Shown here: piece by piece, positions 18,013-27,013 of the stretch
Layout: every line of letters begins with the position of its first letter
Position numbering within the stretch: position 1 is the first letter of the stretch
DNA from: Kaistia defluvii
Lineage (GTDB): Bacteria; Pseudomonadota; Alphaproteobacteria; Rhizobiales; Kaistiaceae
DNA: 64,000 nucleotides
NCBI RefSeq assembly: GCF_026343955.1
Contig: NZ_JAPKNI010000004.1
Location: forward strand, 434,001-498,000
Direction: 5' to 3'
Translations under genes and position numbers: made by a program
The notes under the pieces: generated by a model
The model's input: only the letters and a program-made list of their open reading frames with translations
Databases searched by the model: none
What the model was told of the DNA's origin: nothing

Positions 18013-20021
18013 ACACGCTGCCCCCCAACGACATCGACAAGCCCGAGATGGCCGGCGACACCGCCGAGCCCGTGGTTTCCACGCCGGAAGATGCGGCGTC
18101 GGCCGAGACCGCCTTCGAGGCGGGCGGCGAATTCCTGTCGCGCGGCCAGGGCGCGTCGGTAATCGCCGATTTCGTCACGCGCCTGCCCAATGCGCCGGGC
18201 GTCTACCGGATGTTCGACCAGAGCGGCAACGTTCTCTATGTCGGCAAGGCACGCAACCTCAAGAAGCGCGTCACCAGCTACACCCGCATCGGCATGCAGT
18301 CGAACCGGATCATCCGCATGATCCAGCAGACCGCGACGATGGAGTTCGTCACGACGCGGACCGAGACGGAAGCGCTGCTGCTGGAAGCGAACCTGATCAA
18401 GCGCCTGCGCCCGCGCTACAATGTGCTGCTGCGCGACGACAAGTCGTTTCCCTATATCCTGATCACCGACCACGAAGCGCCGCAGCTGGTGAAGCATCGC
18501 GGCGCGCGCAGCCGGGGCGGCGAATATTATGGCCCCTTCGCCTCGGCCGGCGCCGTCGGCACGACGATGAACGCCATGCAGCGGGCATTCCTGATCCGCA
18601 CTTGCACGGATTCGGTCTATGAAAGCCGGACGCGGCCCTGCCTGCTGTTCCAGATCAAGCGCTGCTCCGCGCCCTGCACCGGCGAGATCGCGCTCGACGA
18701 CTATGCCGAGCTTGTGCGCGAGGCCAAGGGGTTCCTGACCGGCAAGTCGTCTGCGATCAAGACCGACCTCGCCCGCGCGATGGAAGCGGCCAGCGCCGAT
18801 CTCGATTTCGAACGCGCCGCCATCTATCGCGACCGCATTGCCGCGCTGTCGCATGTCCAGTCGCATCAGGGCATCAACCCGCAATCGGTCGACGAGGCCG
18901 ACGTGCTGGCGGTACATCAGGAGGGTGGCCAGAACTGCGTCCAGGTGTTCTTCTTCCGCACCGGCCAGAACTGGGGCAACCACGCCTTCTATCCCCGCGC
19001 CGACAAGAGCCTCGACGCAGCCGAGATCCTCGGCGCGTTCCTGGCTCAGTTCTACGAAGACAAGCCCGTGCCCTCGCTCATCCTCCTCAGCCATGAGGTC
19101 GAGGAAATGGATCTGATCGCCGCAGCGCTGTCCGAGCATGCAGGGCACAAGGTCGAGATCGCGGTCCCGAAACGCGGCGAGAAGAAGGATCTGGTCGACC
19201 ATGCGCTGCTGAATGCGCGGGAGGCACTCGGCCGCAATCTGGCGGAAACGTCGAGCCAGGCCCGGTTGCTGGAGGGCGTCGCCGCCGCGTTCGGCCTCGA
19301 AAGCCCGCCGCGCCGGATCGAGGTCTACGACAACAGCCACATCATGGGCACCAATGCGGTCGGCGGCATGATCGTCGCCGGCCCGAACGGCTTCGTGAAG
19401 AACCAGTACCGCAAGTTCAACATCCGCTCGGAAGACATCACGCCGGGCGACGATTTCGGCATGATGCGCGAGGTCCTGACCCGGCGCTTCTCCCGCCTCG
19501 TCAAGGAAGCCGGCTCGCGCGAGGCGGCGCCACGCGACGAGGACGGGTTCGGCCCTTGGCCCGATCTTGTGTTCATCGACGGCGGACAGGGCCAGTTGTC
19601 GGCGGCGAAGGCGATCATCGACGAACTGGGGCTGACCGACCAGGTGCCGTTGATCGGCATCGCCAAAGGGCCGGACCGCGACGCAGGCCGCGAAAAATTC
19701 TTCGTGCCCGGCCGCGAGGCCTTCATGCTGCAGCCGCGCGACCCGGTGCTCTATTTCGTCCAGCGGCTGCGCGACGAAGCCCACCGCTTCGCCATCGGCA
19801 CGCATCGCGCCAAGCGCAAGGTCGCGCTCACCAAGAGCCCGCTGGACGAGATCGACGGCATCGGTCCGACCCGCAAGCGCGCCCTTCTCGCCCATTTCGG
19901 CACGGCCAAGGCCGTGGGCCGGGCGAGCGTGCCGGATCTGCTCGGGGTTCCTGGCATTTCGGAACAGATGGCGCGCGCGATCTATGATTTCTTCCACGAC
20001 AACGGCGATCGGCCCGGCTAG
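18009..20021 (+). CDS. uvrC: Excinuclease ABC subunit C
   Basis: UvrC makes both incisions in nucleotide excision repair. The 670-residue protein has the GIY-YIG domain ([25 protein letters not shown] in parts near residue 60), a UVR motif region ([17 protein letters not shown] near 258), the RNase H-like C-terminal nuclease with [10 protein letters not shown] and [13 protein letters not shown], and a terminal helix-hairpin-helix pair ([17 protein letters not shown]). An N-terminal lead of about 45 unconserved residues is typical of this clade. The start is GTG overlapping the preceding stop. Confidence 0.97.
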   Translation: MNTLPPNDIDKPEMAGDTAEPVVSTPEDAASAETAFEAGGEFLSRGQGASVIADFVTRLPNAPGVYRMFDQSGNVLYVGKARNLKKRVTSYTRIGMQSNRIIRMIQQTATMEFVTTRTETEALLLEANLIKRLRPRYNVLLRDDKSFPYILITDHEAPQLVKHRGARSRGGEYYGPFASAGAVGTTMNAMQRAFLIRTCTDSVYESRTRPCLLFQIKRCSAPCTGEIALDDYAELVREAKGFLTGKSSAIKTDLARAMEAASADLDFERAAIYRDRIAALSHVQSHQGINPQSVDEADVLAVHQEGGQNCVQVFFFRTGQNWGNHAFYPRADKSLDAAEILGAFLAQFYEDKPVPSLILLSHEVEEMDLIAAALSEHAGHKVEIAVPKRGEKKDLVDHALLNAREALGRNLAETSSQARLLEGVAAAFGLESPPRRIEVYDNSHIMGTNAVGGMIVAGPNGFVKNQYRKFNIRSEDITPGDDFGMMREVLTRRFSRLVKEAGSREAAPRDEDGFGPWPDLVFIDGGQGQLSAAKAIIDELGLTDQVPLIGIAKGPDRDAGREKFFVPGREAFMLQPRDPVLYFVQRLRDEAHRFAIGTHRAKRKVALTKSPLDEIDGIGPTRKRALLAHFGTAKAVGRASVPDLLGVPGISEQMARAIYDFFHDNGDRPG

Positions 20022-20036
20022 CCGGCGGCGGTCTGC

Positions 20037-20561
20037 TCAGCCCGTCGAGACCGCCTCCCGCCAGTAGCGCAACGTCACGGCGCCAAACCTTTCCGGGTCT
20101 TCCGCATTCAGCGTTTCCAAAGTCCCAAGAAAAGCTCGCGCCTCCGGCGCCAGCCCCAGTTTGGTCATGGCGCGGAGGATGCGGCTGATTCGCAGCAGAT
20201 TGTGATTGCCGGGCCTTGCCCAGTCTTGCGAGCGCCGTGGGAATTCCGGTGTCACGACGATGCGGATGCGCCCCGCCTCGGCGGTCTCGGCGAAGCCGTA
20301 AAACGCGAGCAGGCGCAGGAAGGCGTTGTGCAGGGACGCCTGCAGGTCGGGTCGCTGCCGGAAGGCCGCGATATCCGTCGCGGTGAGGATCGGCGCACCG
20401 GGATTGAAGGCGCTCCGTTCGGTCAGCGGAAAGAGCCATTGGATATAGTCATGGACCCGCTCCAACTGATCATCGTCCCAGCGGAGGATCTCCTGAATCC
20501 GCCGACCCCGGCTGTCGGGCGCCAACCCGGCATGGAAGCGAACCAGCGCTGACTCGCTCAT
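20037..20561 (-). CDS. Opioid growth factor receptor (OGFr_N) domain protein
   Basis: A 174-residue soluble protein whose centre matches the conserved domain first defined in the eukaryotic opioid growth factor receptor: a tryptophan-rich segment ILRWDDDQLERVHDYIQWLFPL split over residues 25-46, followed by PGAPILTATDIAAF and an arginine-rich LLRISRILRAM. The bacterial proteins have no known function and no relation to opioid signalling is implied. The ATG with GGAG about 9 nt upstream is preferred to a TTG ten codons earlier. It lies directly after the VOC gene on the same strand and converges on uvrC. Confidence 0.82.
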   Translation of the reverse strand: MSESALVRFHAGLAPDSRGRRIQEILRWDDDQLERVHDYIQWLFPLTERSAFNPGAPILTATDIAAFRQRPDLQASLHNAFLRLLAFYGFAETAEAGRIRIVVTPEFPRRSQDWARPGNHNLLRISRILRAMTKLGLAPEARAFLGTLETLNAEDPERFGAVTLRYWREAVSTG

Positions 20562-20597
20562 GCTCGGATCTCCGCTCGATTGATCTGGCAATGGATC

Positions 20598-21017
20598 TCA
20601 TCCAGCGCCGCCGGCCGATCCGCGTTCGCCATATTTCATGCCTTCGAGCTTCAGCCCGTCCGGATCGAGGAAGAACACCGCATAATAATCGTCGTAATAC
20701 TCGGCAGCGGGATCGACGATGGGCACGTTCTCCCGCTTCAGGAAGGCCTCGAGATCGTCGACATCCTTTCGGCTTCGCAATTCGAAAGCGTAATGATGAA
20801 AGCCGATATTGCCGATGCGATGCGGATGCTTCTTGCCTTCTTCATCCGCCTCGCCGATCCAGAACCGGGTCTTGCCATTGGTCCAGCCGATCGCATCGCC
20901 GTACTCGCCCAGAATCTCGAAACCGAGAAAGGTGAAGAGCCGGTCATAGAATGCCTTCGATCGCTCGAAATTACCGACGCGAATCACGAGATGGTCGATC
21001 CCGACAACTCTAGCCAT
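20598..21017 (-). CDS. VOC family (glyoxalase/dioxygenase-like) protein
   Basis: A 139-residue vicinal-oxygen-chelate protein. It opens VVGIDHLVIRVGNFERSKAFYD, the classic first beta-alpha unit with a metal-binding histidine. HHYAFELRSRKDVDDLEAFL carries a second histidine region, and YYAVFFLDPDGLKLEGMKY ends the fold with the expected glutamate. Length fits a single-chain, two-motif VOC domain acting as a dimer. Substrate unknown. GGAGG lies just before the ATG. It appears to form a two-gene unit with the OGFr-domain gene. Confidence 0.88.
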   Translation of the reverse strand: MARVVGIDHLVIRVGNFERSKAFYDRLFTFLGFEILGEYGDAIGWTNGKTRFWIGEADEEGKKHPHRIGNIGFHHYAFELRSRKDVDDLEAFLKRENVPIVDPAAEYYDDYYAVFFLDPDGLKLEGMKYGERGSAGGAG

Positions 21018-21301
21018 TGCCTCCTCCCAGTCTTCCGGCAGACGAAAGACGCCCGTCTGGGCAGGAAGAAAACCCACCAGAAGGCCGGATGTTCCATGCC
21101 GCGTCCCGGACGTGGCCGCGAAGGTCGGCAATGCGGCGGTTCAACCCAGAGGTCGGAAATAGGGGAAATGTCGATTCCGCCTGAGGGTCCAAGCAAACGC
21201 GCCCGGGCAGGACAGGGAGGGGCCGGGCTGCCCGCCCCAAGGAAGCCGTTCAACGAAACGACGCGCCGCCACCACGCATCCCTTAGCGCCGCCCGAATGC
21301 C

Positions 21302-22009
21302 CTAGTCGAGCTGCGAGAGCAGCGTCAGAAGCTCGCCCAGATGCGGCACTTCGCGGAAGCGCGGGGCGTCGACGGGGGCATCGACATGTTCGAAGGACCA
21401 GGTCAGGTCATGGGGCACATAGACGCCCCAGCTGCCGGCCTCGATCGCCGGAACGATATCGGACTTGAGCGAATTGCCGACCATCATGCTGTTGGCGGGA
21501 CCATCGGCATGGCGGGTGAATATGCGCTGATAGGTGGCCACATTCTTGTCGCTGACGATCTCGACGGCATGGAATAGGTCGCCGAGGCCGGATGCCGCCA
21601 GCTTGCGCTCCTGGTCGAACAGATCGCCCTTGGTGATCAGGATCAGGCGGTACTGGCTGGAAAGCTGCTCCAGGGTCTCGCGCACATGCGGCAGCGTCTC
21701 GACCGGATGGACCAGCATGTCGCGCCCGGCGGCGAGGACTTCGCGGATCGCAGTCGCCGGAATGCGGCCGTCGGTCAGCTCGATCGCCGTCTCGACCATG
21801 GACAGGGTGAAACCCTTGATGCCGAAGCCATAGAGCTTGAGGTTGCGCCGCTCGGCCTCGTTCAGCCTGCGCGCGATATCTTCCCGGTCGCCATGCTCGG
21901 CCAGCAGGTCGAGGAAGCGCTGCTCCGTCAACCGGTAGAACTGCTCGTTCTGCCAGAGCGTGTCATCAGCATCGAAGCCGATGGCGGTGAGCGAGGGGCT
22001 GGAGCGCAT
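21302..22009 (-). CDS. HAD family hydrolase
   Basis: A 235-residue haloacid-dehalogenase-fold phosphatase. Motif I is FDADDTLW near residue 12 with the nucleophilic and acid-base aspartates, motif II is LITKGD near 124, the lysine of motif III follows in SDKNVATYQ, and motif IV is GNSLKSDIVPA. The helical cap between motif I and II (about residues 20-90) suggests a small-molecule phosphatase, close to the YjjG/phosphoglycolate group. Substrate not assigned. The gene lies downstream of the Tim44-like gene but a terminator separates them. Confidence 0.87.
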   Translation of the reverse strand: MRSSPSLTAIGFDADDTLWQNEQFYRLTEQRFLDLLAEHGDREDIARRLNEAERRNLKLYGFGIKGFTLSMVETAIELTDGRIPATAIREVLAAGRDMLVHPVETLPHVRETLEQLSSQYRLILITKGDLFDQERKLAASGLGDLFHAVEIVSDKNVATYQRIFTRHADGPANSMMVGNSLKSDIVPAIEAGSWGVYVPHDLTWSFEHVDAPVDAPRFREVPHLGELLTLLSQLD

Positions 22010-22039
22010 TGGATCTCCCGAAAATCAGCCGGAAAAAAT

Positions 22040-22067
22040 AGCGGGCCGGCAGACATGCCGACCCGCT
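22040..22067 (-). terminator. Rho-independent terminator after the Tim44-like gene
   Basis: On the minus strand a 12-bp stem (AGCGGGTCGGCA pairing with TGCCGGCCCGCT, one G-T wobble) with a short loop is followed by ATTTTTTCC. It lies 28 nt after the stop of the Tim44-like gene and just upstream of the HAD gene start. Confidence 0.85.
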
Positions 22068-22094
22068 GTATCGCTTCGGTTCAGCCTTGGCCGA

Positions 22095-23135
22095 TCAGGC
22101 TTCCTGAATAGCAGACAGCTTCCACTCGCCGCCAGGCTGGCGTGCGAACGTCCAGAGTTCGGTCGTCTCGGTCACCTCGTCGGCATTGCCGGAGAGGATC
22201 GCGCCGGTCGCCCGGTCGCGCATCACATCGCGGCTCTCGTAGCGCATGGCGACGGTGGCGTAATCCGTGCCATCCTCGCTCCAGGCCTCGGCCAGATCGC
22301 CCTGCAGCAGCTTGACGTCCGTGACGTCGTTGCGCTGGCCATTGGTCGCGTTCTGGCTCAGTTCCTCGGAGAGGTAGGACATGATCTCCGGCGTCGTGCG
22401 CAGGCGCAGCGCCGCATAATCCTCGCGACCGAAAGCGCCCTGCACGTCGTCCAGAAGCTGCTGGAAATCATCGAGATCACCGCCGGTGATGCCGACTTCG
22501 TCATTGGCGTTCATGGCATTGGCCGGGCGGGGAGGCGCCTTCGCGCCGGAACCGAAGCCACCCAGGCCGCCAAAGCCGCCGAGGCCGGCGCCCAGACCGC
22601 TACGCGGAGCGGCAGCCGGCGCTTCGCGCGACGGGGCGTCGACATTGGGCATTCCGCCCGCCATCCGCGGAGCCGGACCGGCGACGCCGGCTGCGGCGCC
22701 CGCCGGCCGGTTGCGATTGGCCAGGAAGCGGAACAGGAACATGGCGCCGATCGCCAGCAGCGCGAACTGCAGGATGAAGCCGAAAGCACCCGCCATGCCG
22801 CCCAAGCCATTGCCCAGCAGCATGCCGATGAGGCCGCCCATCATCAGGCCGCCCAGCATCGAGCCACCAAAGCCGCCCAGGAAGCCGGGACGCGATGCCT
22901 GCTGCGCGGGGCGCGCGGCGTTGGTCGCCTGCCCGGGCTGCGTCATCGAACGCTGCACCGGCTGGGCGGCGTTGGGCGCCGTCTGCGTGGCAGCGGGGGC
23001 CTGGAAGGTGCGCGTGCCACGGCTACCGAAGCTCCCGCCCCGGCGGGCGTCCGCGACGTCCACAACAGCGAAGCTCATCGCCGTGGCGATGCCAATCATC
23101 GCCAGAAAAGCCGGTGTGCGCTTGCCGAAAAACAT
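22095..23135 (-). CDS. Tim44-like domain membrane protein
   Basis: A 346-residue protein with an N-terminal signal/anchor (about residues 8-30), a low-complexity alanine, glutamine and proline region, two glycine/methionine-rich hydrophobic stretches at about residues 90-150 (GGSMLGGLMMGGLIGMLLG and the following helix), a second flexible glycine/proline linker, and a C-terminal Tim44/TIM44-like alpha-beta domain (about 210-346) with DDFQQLLDDVQGAFGREDY and LWTFARQPGGEWKLSAIQ. In mitochondria Tim44 tethers Hsp70 to the import channel; bacterial forms are membrane-linked proteins of unknown job. GGGACGAG precedes the chosen ATG. Confidence 0.87.
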   Translation of the reverse strand: MFFGKRTPAFLAMIGIATAMSFAVVDVADARRGGSFGSRGTRTFQAPAATQTAPNAAQPVQRSMTQPGQATNAARPAQQASRPGFLGGFGGSMLGGLMMGGLIGMLLGNGLGGMAGAFGFILQFALLAIGAMFLFRFLANRNRPAGAAAGVAGPAPRMAGGMPNVDAPSREAPAAAPRSGLGAGLGGFGGLGGFGSGAKAPPRPANAMNANDEVGITGGDLDDFQQLLDDVQGAFGREDYAALRLRTTPEIMSYLSEELSQNATNGQRNDVTDVKLLQGDLAEAWSEDGTDYATVAMRYESRDVMRDRATGAILSGNADEVTETTELWTFARQPGGEWKLSAIQEA

Positions 23136-23274
23136 ATCTCGTCCCTTTTGTAAGATAGCGAGCCTTCTCGGGCCCTCGGTCGGCATGTAGGAACGATTCC
23201 AGCCTATGTTTAGGGGCCGGCCGCGTCATTCTTGCATTTTCGTCGATTGCGACATCGTGTTATTGGCTCGCCGC

Positions 23275-24039
23275 ATGACACACAAGGTTGCCGCTCTCTA
23301 TCAATTCGCAGCACTTCCCGACTTCGAGGCCCTGCGCGCGCCGTTGCTCGAACTCTGTGCGACTCACGGAATTCGCGGCACGCTGTTGCTGTCGCCGGAG
23401 GGAATCAACGGCACGATCGCCGGGCTGGAAGACGGCATCGACGCCGTCATCGCCGAGATCACCACCGGCGCCCTGTTCGGCGGCCGGCTCGACAATCTCG
23501 AGCTGAAATTCTCGGGCGCGAGCGCCATGCCGTTTAAGCGGCTCAAGGTCCGCTTGAAAAAGGAAATCGTCACGCTGGCGCAGCCGCAGGTCGATCCGAC
23601 CAAGCAGGTCGGCACCTATGTCGCGGCAGAGGACTGGAACGCGCTGATCTCGGATCCCGACGTGATCGTCGTCGACACGCGCAACCGCTTCGAAGTGAAG
23701 ATGGGGACCTTCGAGCGCGCGCTCGATCCGGAAACCCGGAAATTCTCGCAGTTCCCGGATTTCGTCAGCCGCACGCTCGACCCGGAGAAGAACAGGAAGG
23801 TCGCCATGTTCTGCACCGGCGGCATCCGCTGCGAGAAGGCGAGCTCCTACCTGCTGTCACAGGGCTTCGCCGAGGTGTTCCACCTCAAGGGCGGCATCCT
23901 CAAATATCTGGAAACCATCCCGCCGGAGCAGAGCCTCTGGCAGGGCGAGTGCTTCGTCTTCGACGAGCGGGTAGCTCTCGGCCATGGACTGGTCGAACGC
24001 GCGCCCGCCGACGAGAAGGGCGAAGGCGAAACGCCTTAG
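23275..24039 (+). CDS. trhO: tRNA uridine(34) hydroxylase TrhO (rhodanese-domain YceA family)
   Basis: TrhO hydroxylates U34 of certain tRNAs, a step toward 5-methoxyuridine-type wobble modification. The 254-residue protein has an N-terminal acylphosphatase-like domain ([28 protein letters not shown]) and a C-terminal rhodanese domain with [15 protein letters not shown] and the active cysteine in [13 protein letters not shown] near residue 183. KGGILKYLE follows, as in the family. The ATG giving [10 protein letters not shown] is chosen over upstream in-frame starts that add unconserved sequence. It is divergent from the Tim44-like gene. Confidence 0.93.
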   Translation: MTHKVAALYQFAALPDFEALRAPLLELCATHGIRGTLLLSPEGINGTIAGLEDGIDAVIAEITTGALFGGRLDNLELKFSGASAMPFKRLKVRLKKEIVTLAQPQVDPTKQVGTYVAAEDWNALISDPDVIVVDTRNRFEVKMGTFERALDPETRKFSQFPDFVSRTLDPEKNRKVAMFCTGGIRCEKASSYLLSQGFAEVFHLKGGILKYLETIPPEQSLWQGECFVFDERVALGHGLVERAPADEKGEGETP

Positions 24040-24059
24040 CCCCTTATCGTGGCGTCGGC

Positions 24060-24323
24060 TCAGCCGGCGTCTTCGGCATCCGCCGGGTCGCCGCGCAGAT
24101 AGGCCTCGACCACGCCCTTGAGCTTGATCGTCAGCGGGTTGCCGAAACGGTCGCGCGCCTTGCCGGCGGCGACGCGGACCCAGCCCTCGCTGATGCAATA
24201 TTCCTCGACATTGTTCTTCTCGGTACCGTTGAAGCGGATGCCGATGCCGCGCTCGAGCAGCGCCTCGTCATGGAAGGGGCTCTTCGGGTCATTGGAAAGA
24301 CGGTCGGGCAGTGTGTCGGTCAT
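24060..24323 (-). CDS. DUF3297 family protein
   Basis: An 87-residue basic, soluble protein that matches DUF3297 over its whole length: DTLPDRLSNDPKSPFHDEALLERGIGIRFNG in pieces, then EYCISEGWVRVAAGKARDRFGNPLTIKLKG. The family is widespread in Proteobacteria with no known function. It converges with trhO and lies downstream of the diacylglycerol kinase gene on the same strand. Confidence 0.85.
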   Translation of the reverse strand: MTDTLPDRLSNDPKSPFHDEALLERGIGIRFNGTEKNNVEEYCISEGWVRVAAGKARDRFGNPLTIKLKGVVEAYLRGDPADAEDAG

Positions 24324-24405
24324 GATGAAGCCTTGAAATCGAGAAGCATTGGCCGGGAGACATAGCGGGGTGGCACGGTCCTGCCAACCCGCCTGATCCG
24401 GCGCT

Positions 24406-24771
24406 TCAACGGGCCATCGCGGACGCCACCGTCAACAGCACGAGATAGAGCCCGGTGCCGATCAGCATGAACATCACGGCGGCCGAGCCGAGATCCTTGG
24501 CGCGGCGGGCAAATTCCGATTGTTCGGGCGAGACGCGATCGACGATTTCCTCGATCGCGGTATTCAGGGCCTCGACGGCGAGCGAGGCGAAGGCCAGCCC
24601 CAGATAGACGCCGATCTCGGCCAGCGAGCGCCCGATCGCGACGATCCACGCCAGGCCGGCGACGCCGGCCGCCAGTTCCATGCGGGCTGCCCGCTCGCCC
24701 CGGAACAGATCGGCGACCCCGGCGCTCGACCAGCGCAGGGCGGAGAAAAAATGATCGACCCAGGCCCGCAT
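24406..24771 (-). CDS. dgkA: Diacylglycerol kinase (DgkA)
   Basis: DgkA phosphorylates diacylglycerol at the inner membrane, recycling it to phosphatidate. The 121-residue protein is of usual size, with three hydrophobic helices and the signature EALNTAIEEIVDRVSPEQ followed by AKDLGSAAV, containing the catalytic and Mg-binding acidic residues. FRGERAARMELAAG is the usual amphipathic N-terminal segment. It is divergent from pgsA, another phospholipid gene, with about 206 nt between them that must hold both promoters. Confidence 0.94.
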   Translation of the reverse strand: MRAWVDHFFSALRWSSAGVADLFRGERAARMELAAGVAGLAWIVAIGRSLAEIGVYLGLAFASLAVEALNTAIEEIVDRVSPEQSEFARRAKDLGSAAVMFMLIGTGLYLVLLTVASAMAR

Positions 24772-24977
24772 GCTCGATTCCCGTCCCACCCGCGCCACAA
24801 CCCTTGGCTAGTCTTCTTGAATTGTTCCGCAGTGGCGCAATTTTCCCGCGACACGATATCATGTACGCGATTCCCCGCGATTGCCTCTCCCCGCATCGCG
24901 TCCGCACCAAACTTGTCGACCATGCCTTGGCAGGGCCCGGCGCCGGTGCAATATGAGGGAGAGGGTTCAGGATAGAC

Positions 24978-25589
24978 ATGAGCGAACTTCGCACCTTCGA
25001 CGTCAGACGGCCGCAGCGGGCACTTCTGCTCTCGCTGCCGAACATCCTGACTTATGGCCGCATTCTGGCGGTTCCCCTCGTCGTATTCTGCGTCGTCGGG
25101 GGCAAGGATACCTGGCGCTGGACCGCTCTCGCGCTGTTCGTCCTGGCCAGCATCACCGATTATCTCGACGGCTATCTGGCGCGGATCTGGAAGCAGCAGT
25201 CCTCGCTCGGTCGCATGCTCGATCCGATCGCGGACAAGCTGCTGGTATCGGCCTGCCTGCTGGCCCTGGTGTTCGAGCGCACCATCGACGGCCTGTCGCT
25301 CTGGGCCGCCCTCATCATCTTGTCGCGCGAGATCCTCGTCTCGGGCCTGCGCGAATATCTGGCGGAGCTGCGCGTCAGCGTGCCGGTATCGCGCCTGGCC
25401 AAATGGAAGACCGCGCTGCAGATGGTCGCGATCGCCTTCCTGCTGGCCGGACCGGCCGGCAACGTCTATTTCGCCTATACGACGATGATCGGCCTTGTCC
25501 TGCTCTGGGCCTCGGCAATCGTCACGCTCTATACGGGCTATGATTATTTCCGGGCCGGGCTCAGCCACATCCTGGAGGAAGAAACGTGA
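24978..25589 (+). CDS. pgsA: CDP-diacylglycerol-glycerol-3-phosphate 3-phosphatidyltransferase
   Basis: PgsA makes phosphatidylglycerol phosphate, the precursor of PG and cardiolipin. The 203-residue membrane protein has the CDP-alcohol phosphotransferase motif D-G-x2-A-R-x8-G-x3-D-x3-D in DYLDGYLARIW and GRMLDPIADKLL near residue 55, with several helices. LPNILTYGRILAVPLV is the typical N-terminus. Its stop overlaps the GTG start of moaD by 4 nt. In many Hyphomicrobiales pgsA directly follows uvrC; here about 5 kb intervenes. Confidence 0.95.
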   Translation: MSELRTFDVRRPQRALLLSLPNILTYGRILAVPLVVFCVVGGKDTWRWTALALFVLASITDYLDGYLARIWKQQSSLGRMLDPIADKLLVSACLLALVFERTIDGLSLWAALIILSREILVSGLREYLAELRVSVPVSRLAKWKTALQMVAIAFLLAGPAGNVYFAYTTMIGLVLLWASAIVTLYTGYDYFRAGLSHILEEET

Positions 25590-25837
25590 AGCTGGTCTAT
25601 TTCGCCTGGGTCCGGGAACGGATCGGCATGGCGGAGGAGACGGTGGAGCCGCCTCGCAACGTCGAGACGGTCCAGGACCTGCTCGGCTGGCTCCGGACGC
25701 GCGGCGACGCCTATGATTTCGCGCTCGGCGAGTCCGCGGCGATCCGCGTCGCGCTTGACCATGACCACGCCGATCACGATGCATCGCTTTCGGGCGTCCG
25801 CGAGGTCGCGCTCTTCCCGCCCATGACCGGAGGCTAG
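25586..25837 (+). CDS. moaD: Molybdopterin synthase sulfur carrier subunit
   Basis: MoaD is the ubiquitin-like small subunit that delivers sulfur, as a C-terminal thiocarboxylate, to precursor Z in molybdopterin synthesis. The 83-residue protein opens MKLVYFAWVRERIG and ends VALFPPMTGG with the essential terminal Gly-Gly. The start is a GTG inside the end of pgsA. moaE follows after 7 nt, giving both subunits of the enzyme. Confidence 0.95.
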   Translation: MKLVYFAWVRERIGMAEETVEPPRNVETVQDLLGWLRTRGDAYDFALGESAAIRVALDHDHADHDASLSGVREVALFPPMTGG

Positions 25838-25844
25838 GCTCGCC

Positions 25845-26309
25845 ATGGCCAATGTCCGCGTTGCCATCGTTGCCGAACCACTCGACATCACGTCGGAGAT
25901 CGAGAGGGTGACGGCAGGGCGTGGCGATATCGGCGCGGTCGTGACCTTCACCGGCCTCTGCCGCGACGAGGACGGAAGGCTCGAGGCCCTGGAGCTCGAG
26001 CATTATCCAGGCATGGCGGAAAACGAGGTCCGGCGGATCGCCGAGCAGGCGGCCGGCCGGTGGGAGATCTCCGACATCACCATTTTGCACCGGCACGGCA
26101 AGGTCCGGCCGGGCGAGACCATCGTCCTGGTGGTGACGGCGTCGAAGCATCGGCACGCGGCGTTTGAGTCCGCCGAGTTCGTCATGGATTTCCTCAAGAC
26201 CCACGCCCCCTTCTGGAAGAAGGAACATACGGCGGCGGGTGCGGTCTCCTGGGTCTCGGCCCGCCAATCGGACGACGACGCCGAAGAGCGCTGGAACGCA
26301 CCCGATTGA
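25845..26309 (+). CDS. moaE: Molybdopterin synthase catalytic subunit
   Basis: MoaE forms a heterotetramer with MoaD and converts precursor Z to molybdopterin. The 154-residue product shows AVVTFTGLCRDEDG, LELEHYPGMAE, ILHRHGKVRPGE and the catalytic lysine region near FWKKEHT at residues 124-130. The ATG sits 7 nt after the moaD stop. The end overlaps the proposed start of the HD-domain gene. Confidence 0.95.
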   Translation: MANVRVAIVAEPLDITSEIERVTAGRGDIGAVVTFTGLCRDEDGRLEALELEHYPGMAENEVRRIAEQAAGRWEISDITILHRHGKVRPGETIVLVVTASKHRHAAFESAEFVMDFLKTHAPFWKKEHTAAGAVSWVSARQSDDDAEERWNAPD

Positions 26310-26968
26310 GCCCTTCCCTCCTGAATGGCCCAAGCGGCGCGTTCTCGCCGCATGAGTCATTGGCCGAAGCCCTCCTGCCTCACGCAACGTCTGGCGATGA
26401 CGGTTCGCACGACATCGCGCATCTGCAGAGGGTGTGGAGCAATGCCACCGCCCTCCTGGCCCAGGAAGGCGGCGCTGCCGACATTGTCGCCGCGGCGACC
26501 CTGCTGCATGACTGCGTGTCGGTCGAGAAGAACGCTCCATTGCGCGCCCAGGCCTCGCGCCTCGCCGCCCGCAAGGCGGAAGGCGTGCTGCGCAGTCTGG
26601 GTTGGGAGAATGCACGGATCGCGCAGGTCGCACATGCGATCGAGGCCCACAGCTTCTCGGCAGGAATCGCGCCCGAGACGCTGGAAGCAAGGATCCTGCA
26701 GGATGCTGACCGGCTCGACGCGATCGGCATGGTCGGCGTGGCACGGTGCTTCTATGTCGCGGGGCGAATGGGCAGCGCGCTCTACGATCCGGCGGATCCG
26801 GAGGCTGCTTTCCGTCCGCTCGACGACAAGCGCTTTGCCATCGACCATTTCGAGAACAAGCTTTTCAAGCTCGCGGCCGGGTTCCAGACTGCAGAAGGAA
26901 CCAGGCTCGCCGCATTGCGGCAGGCGCGCCTGCGCCGGTTTCTGGACGAGTTTCTGGACGAGATCTGA
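26306..26968 (+). CDS. HD domain-containing phosphohydrolase
   Basis: A protein of up to 220 residues of the YedJ/YpgQ-like HD superfamily, metal-dependent hydrolases probably acting on nucleotides. Seen: HDIAHLQRVWSNA near residue 35 (first metal histidine and HxxxH-type pattern), LLHDCVSVEKN near 67 (HD dyad), EAHSF and LQDADRLDAIG near 132 (last aspartate). The start is uncertain: a TTG overlapping the moaE stop is taken, and a later TTG would also retain the fold. It is the last gene of the pgsA-moaD-moaE transcript. Confidence 0.82.
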   Translation: MSPSLLNGPSGAFSPHESLAEALLPHATSGDDGSHDIAHLQRVWSNATALLAQEGGAADIVAAATLLHDCVSVEKNAPLRAQASRLAARKAEGVLRSLGWENARIAQVAHAIEAHSFSAGIAPETLEARILQDADRLDAIGMVGVARCFYVAGRMGSALYDPADPEAAFRPLDDKRFAIDHFENKLFKLAAGFQTAEGTRLAALRQARLRRFLDEFLDEI

Positions 26969-27013
26969 GACCGCCATTCTGCAGGGCTGGGCCAAAGAGA
27001 GAGGGAATGCCTG

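Noticed and set aside
17712-19997. A 761-codon open frame on the minus strand opposite uvrC
   Set aside because: Its protein is rich in R, G, A and H with no recognisable domain, and it mirrors the uvrC reading frame exactly. High-GC third codon positions keep the antisense frame open; uvrC itself is unambiguous.
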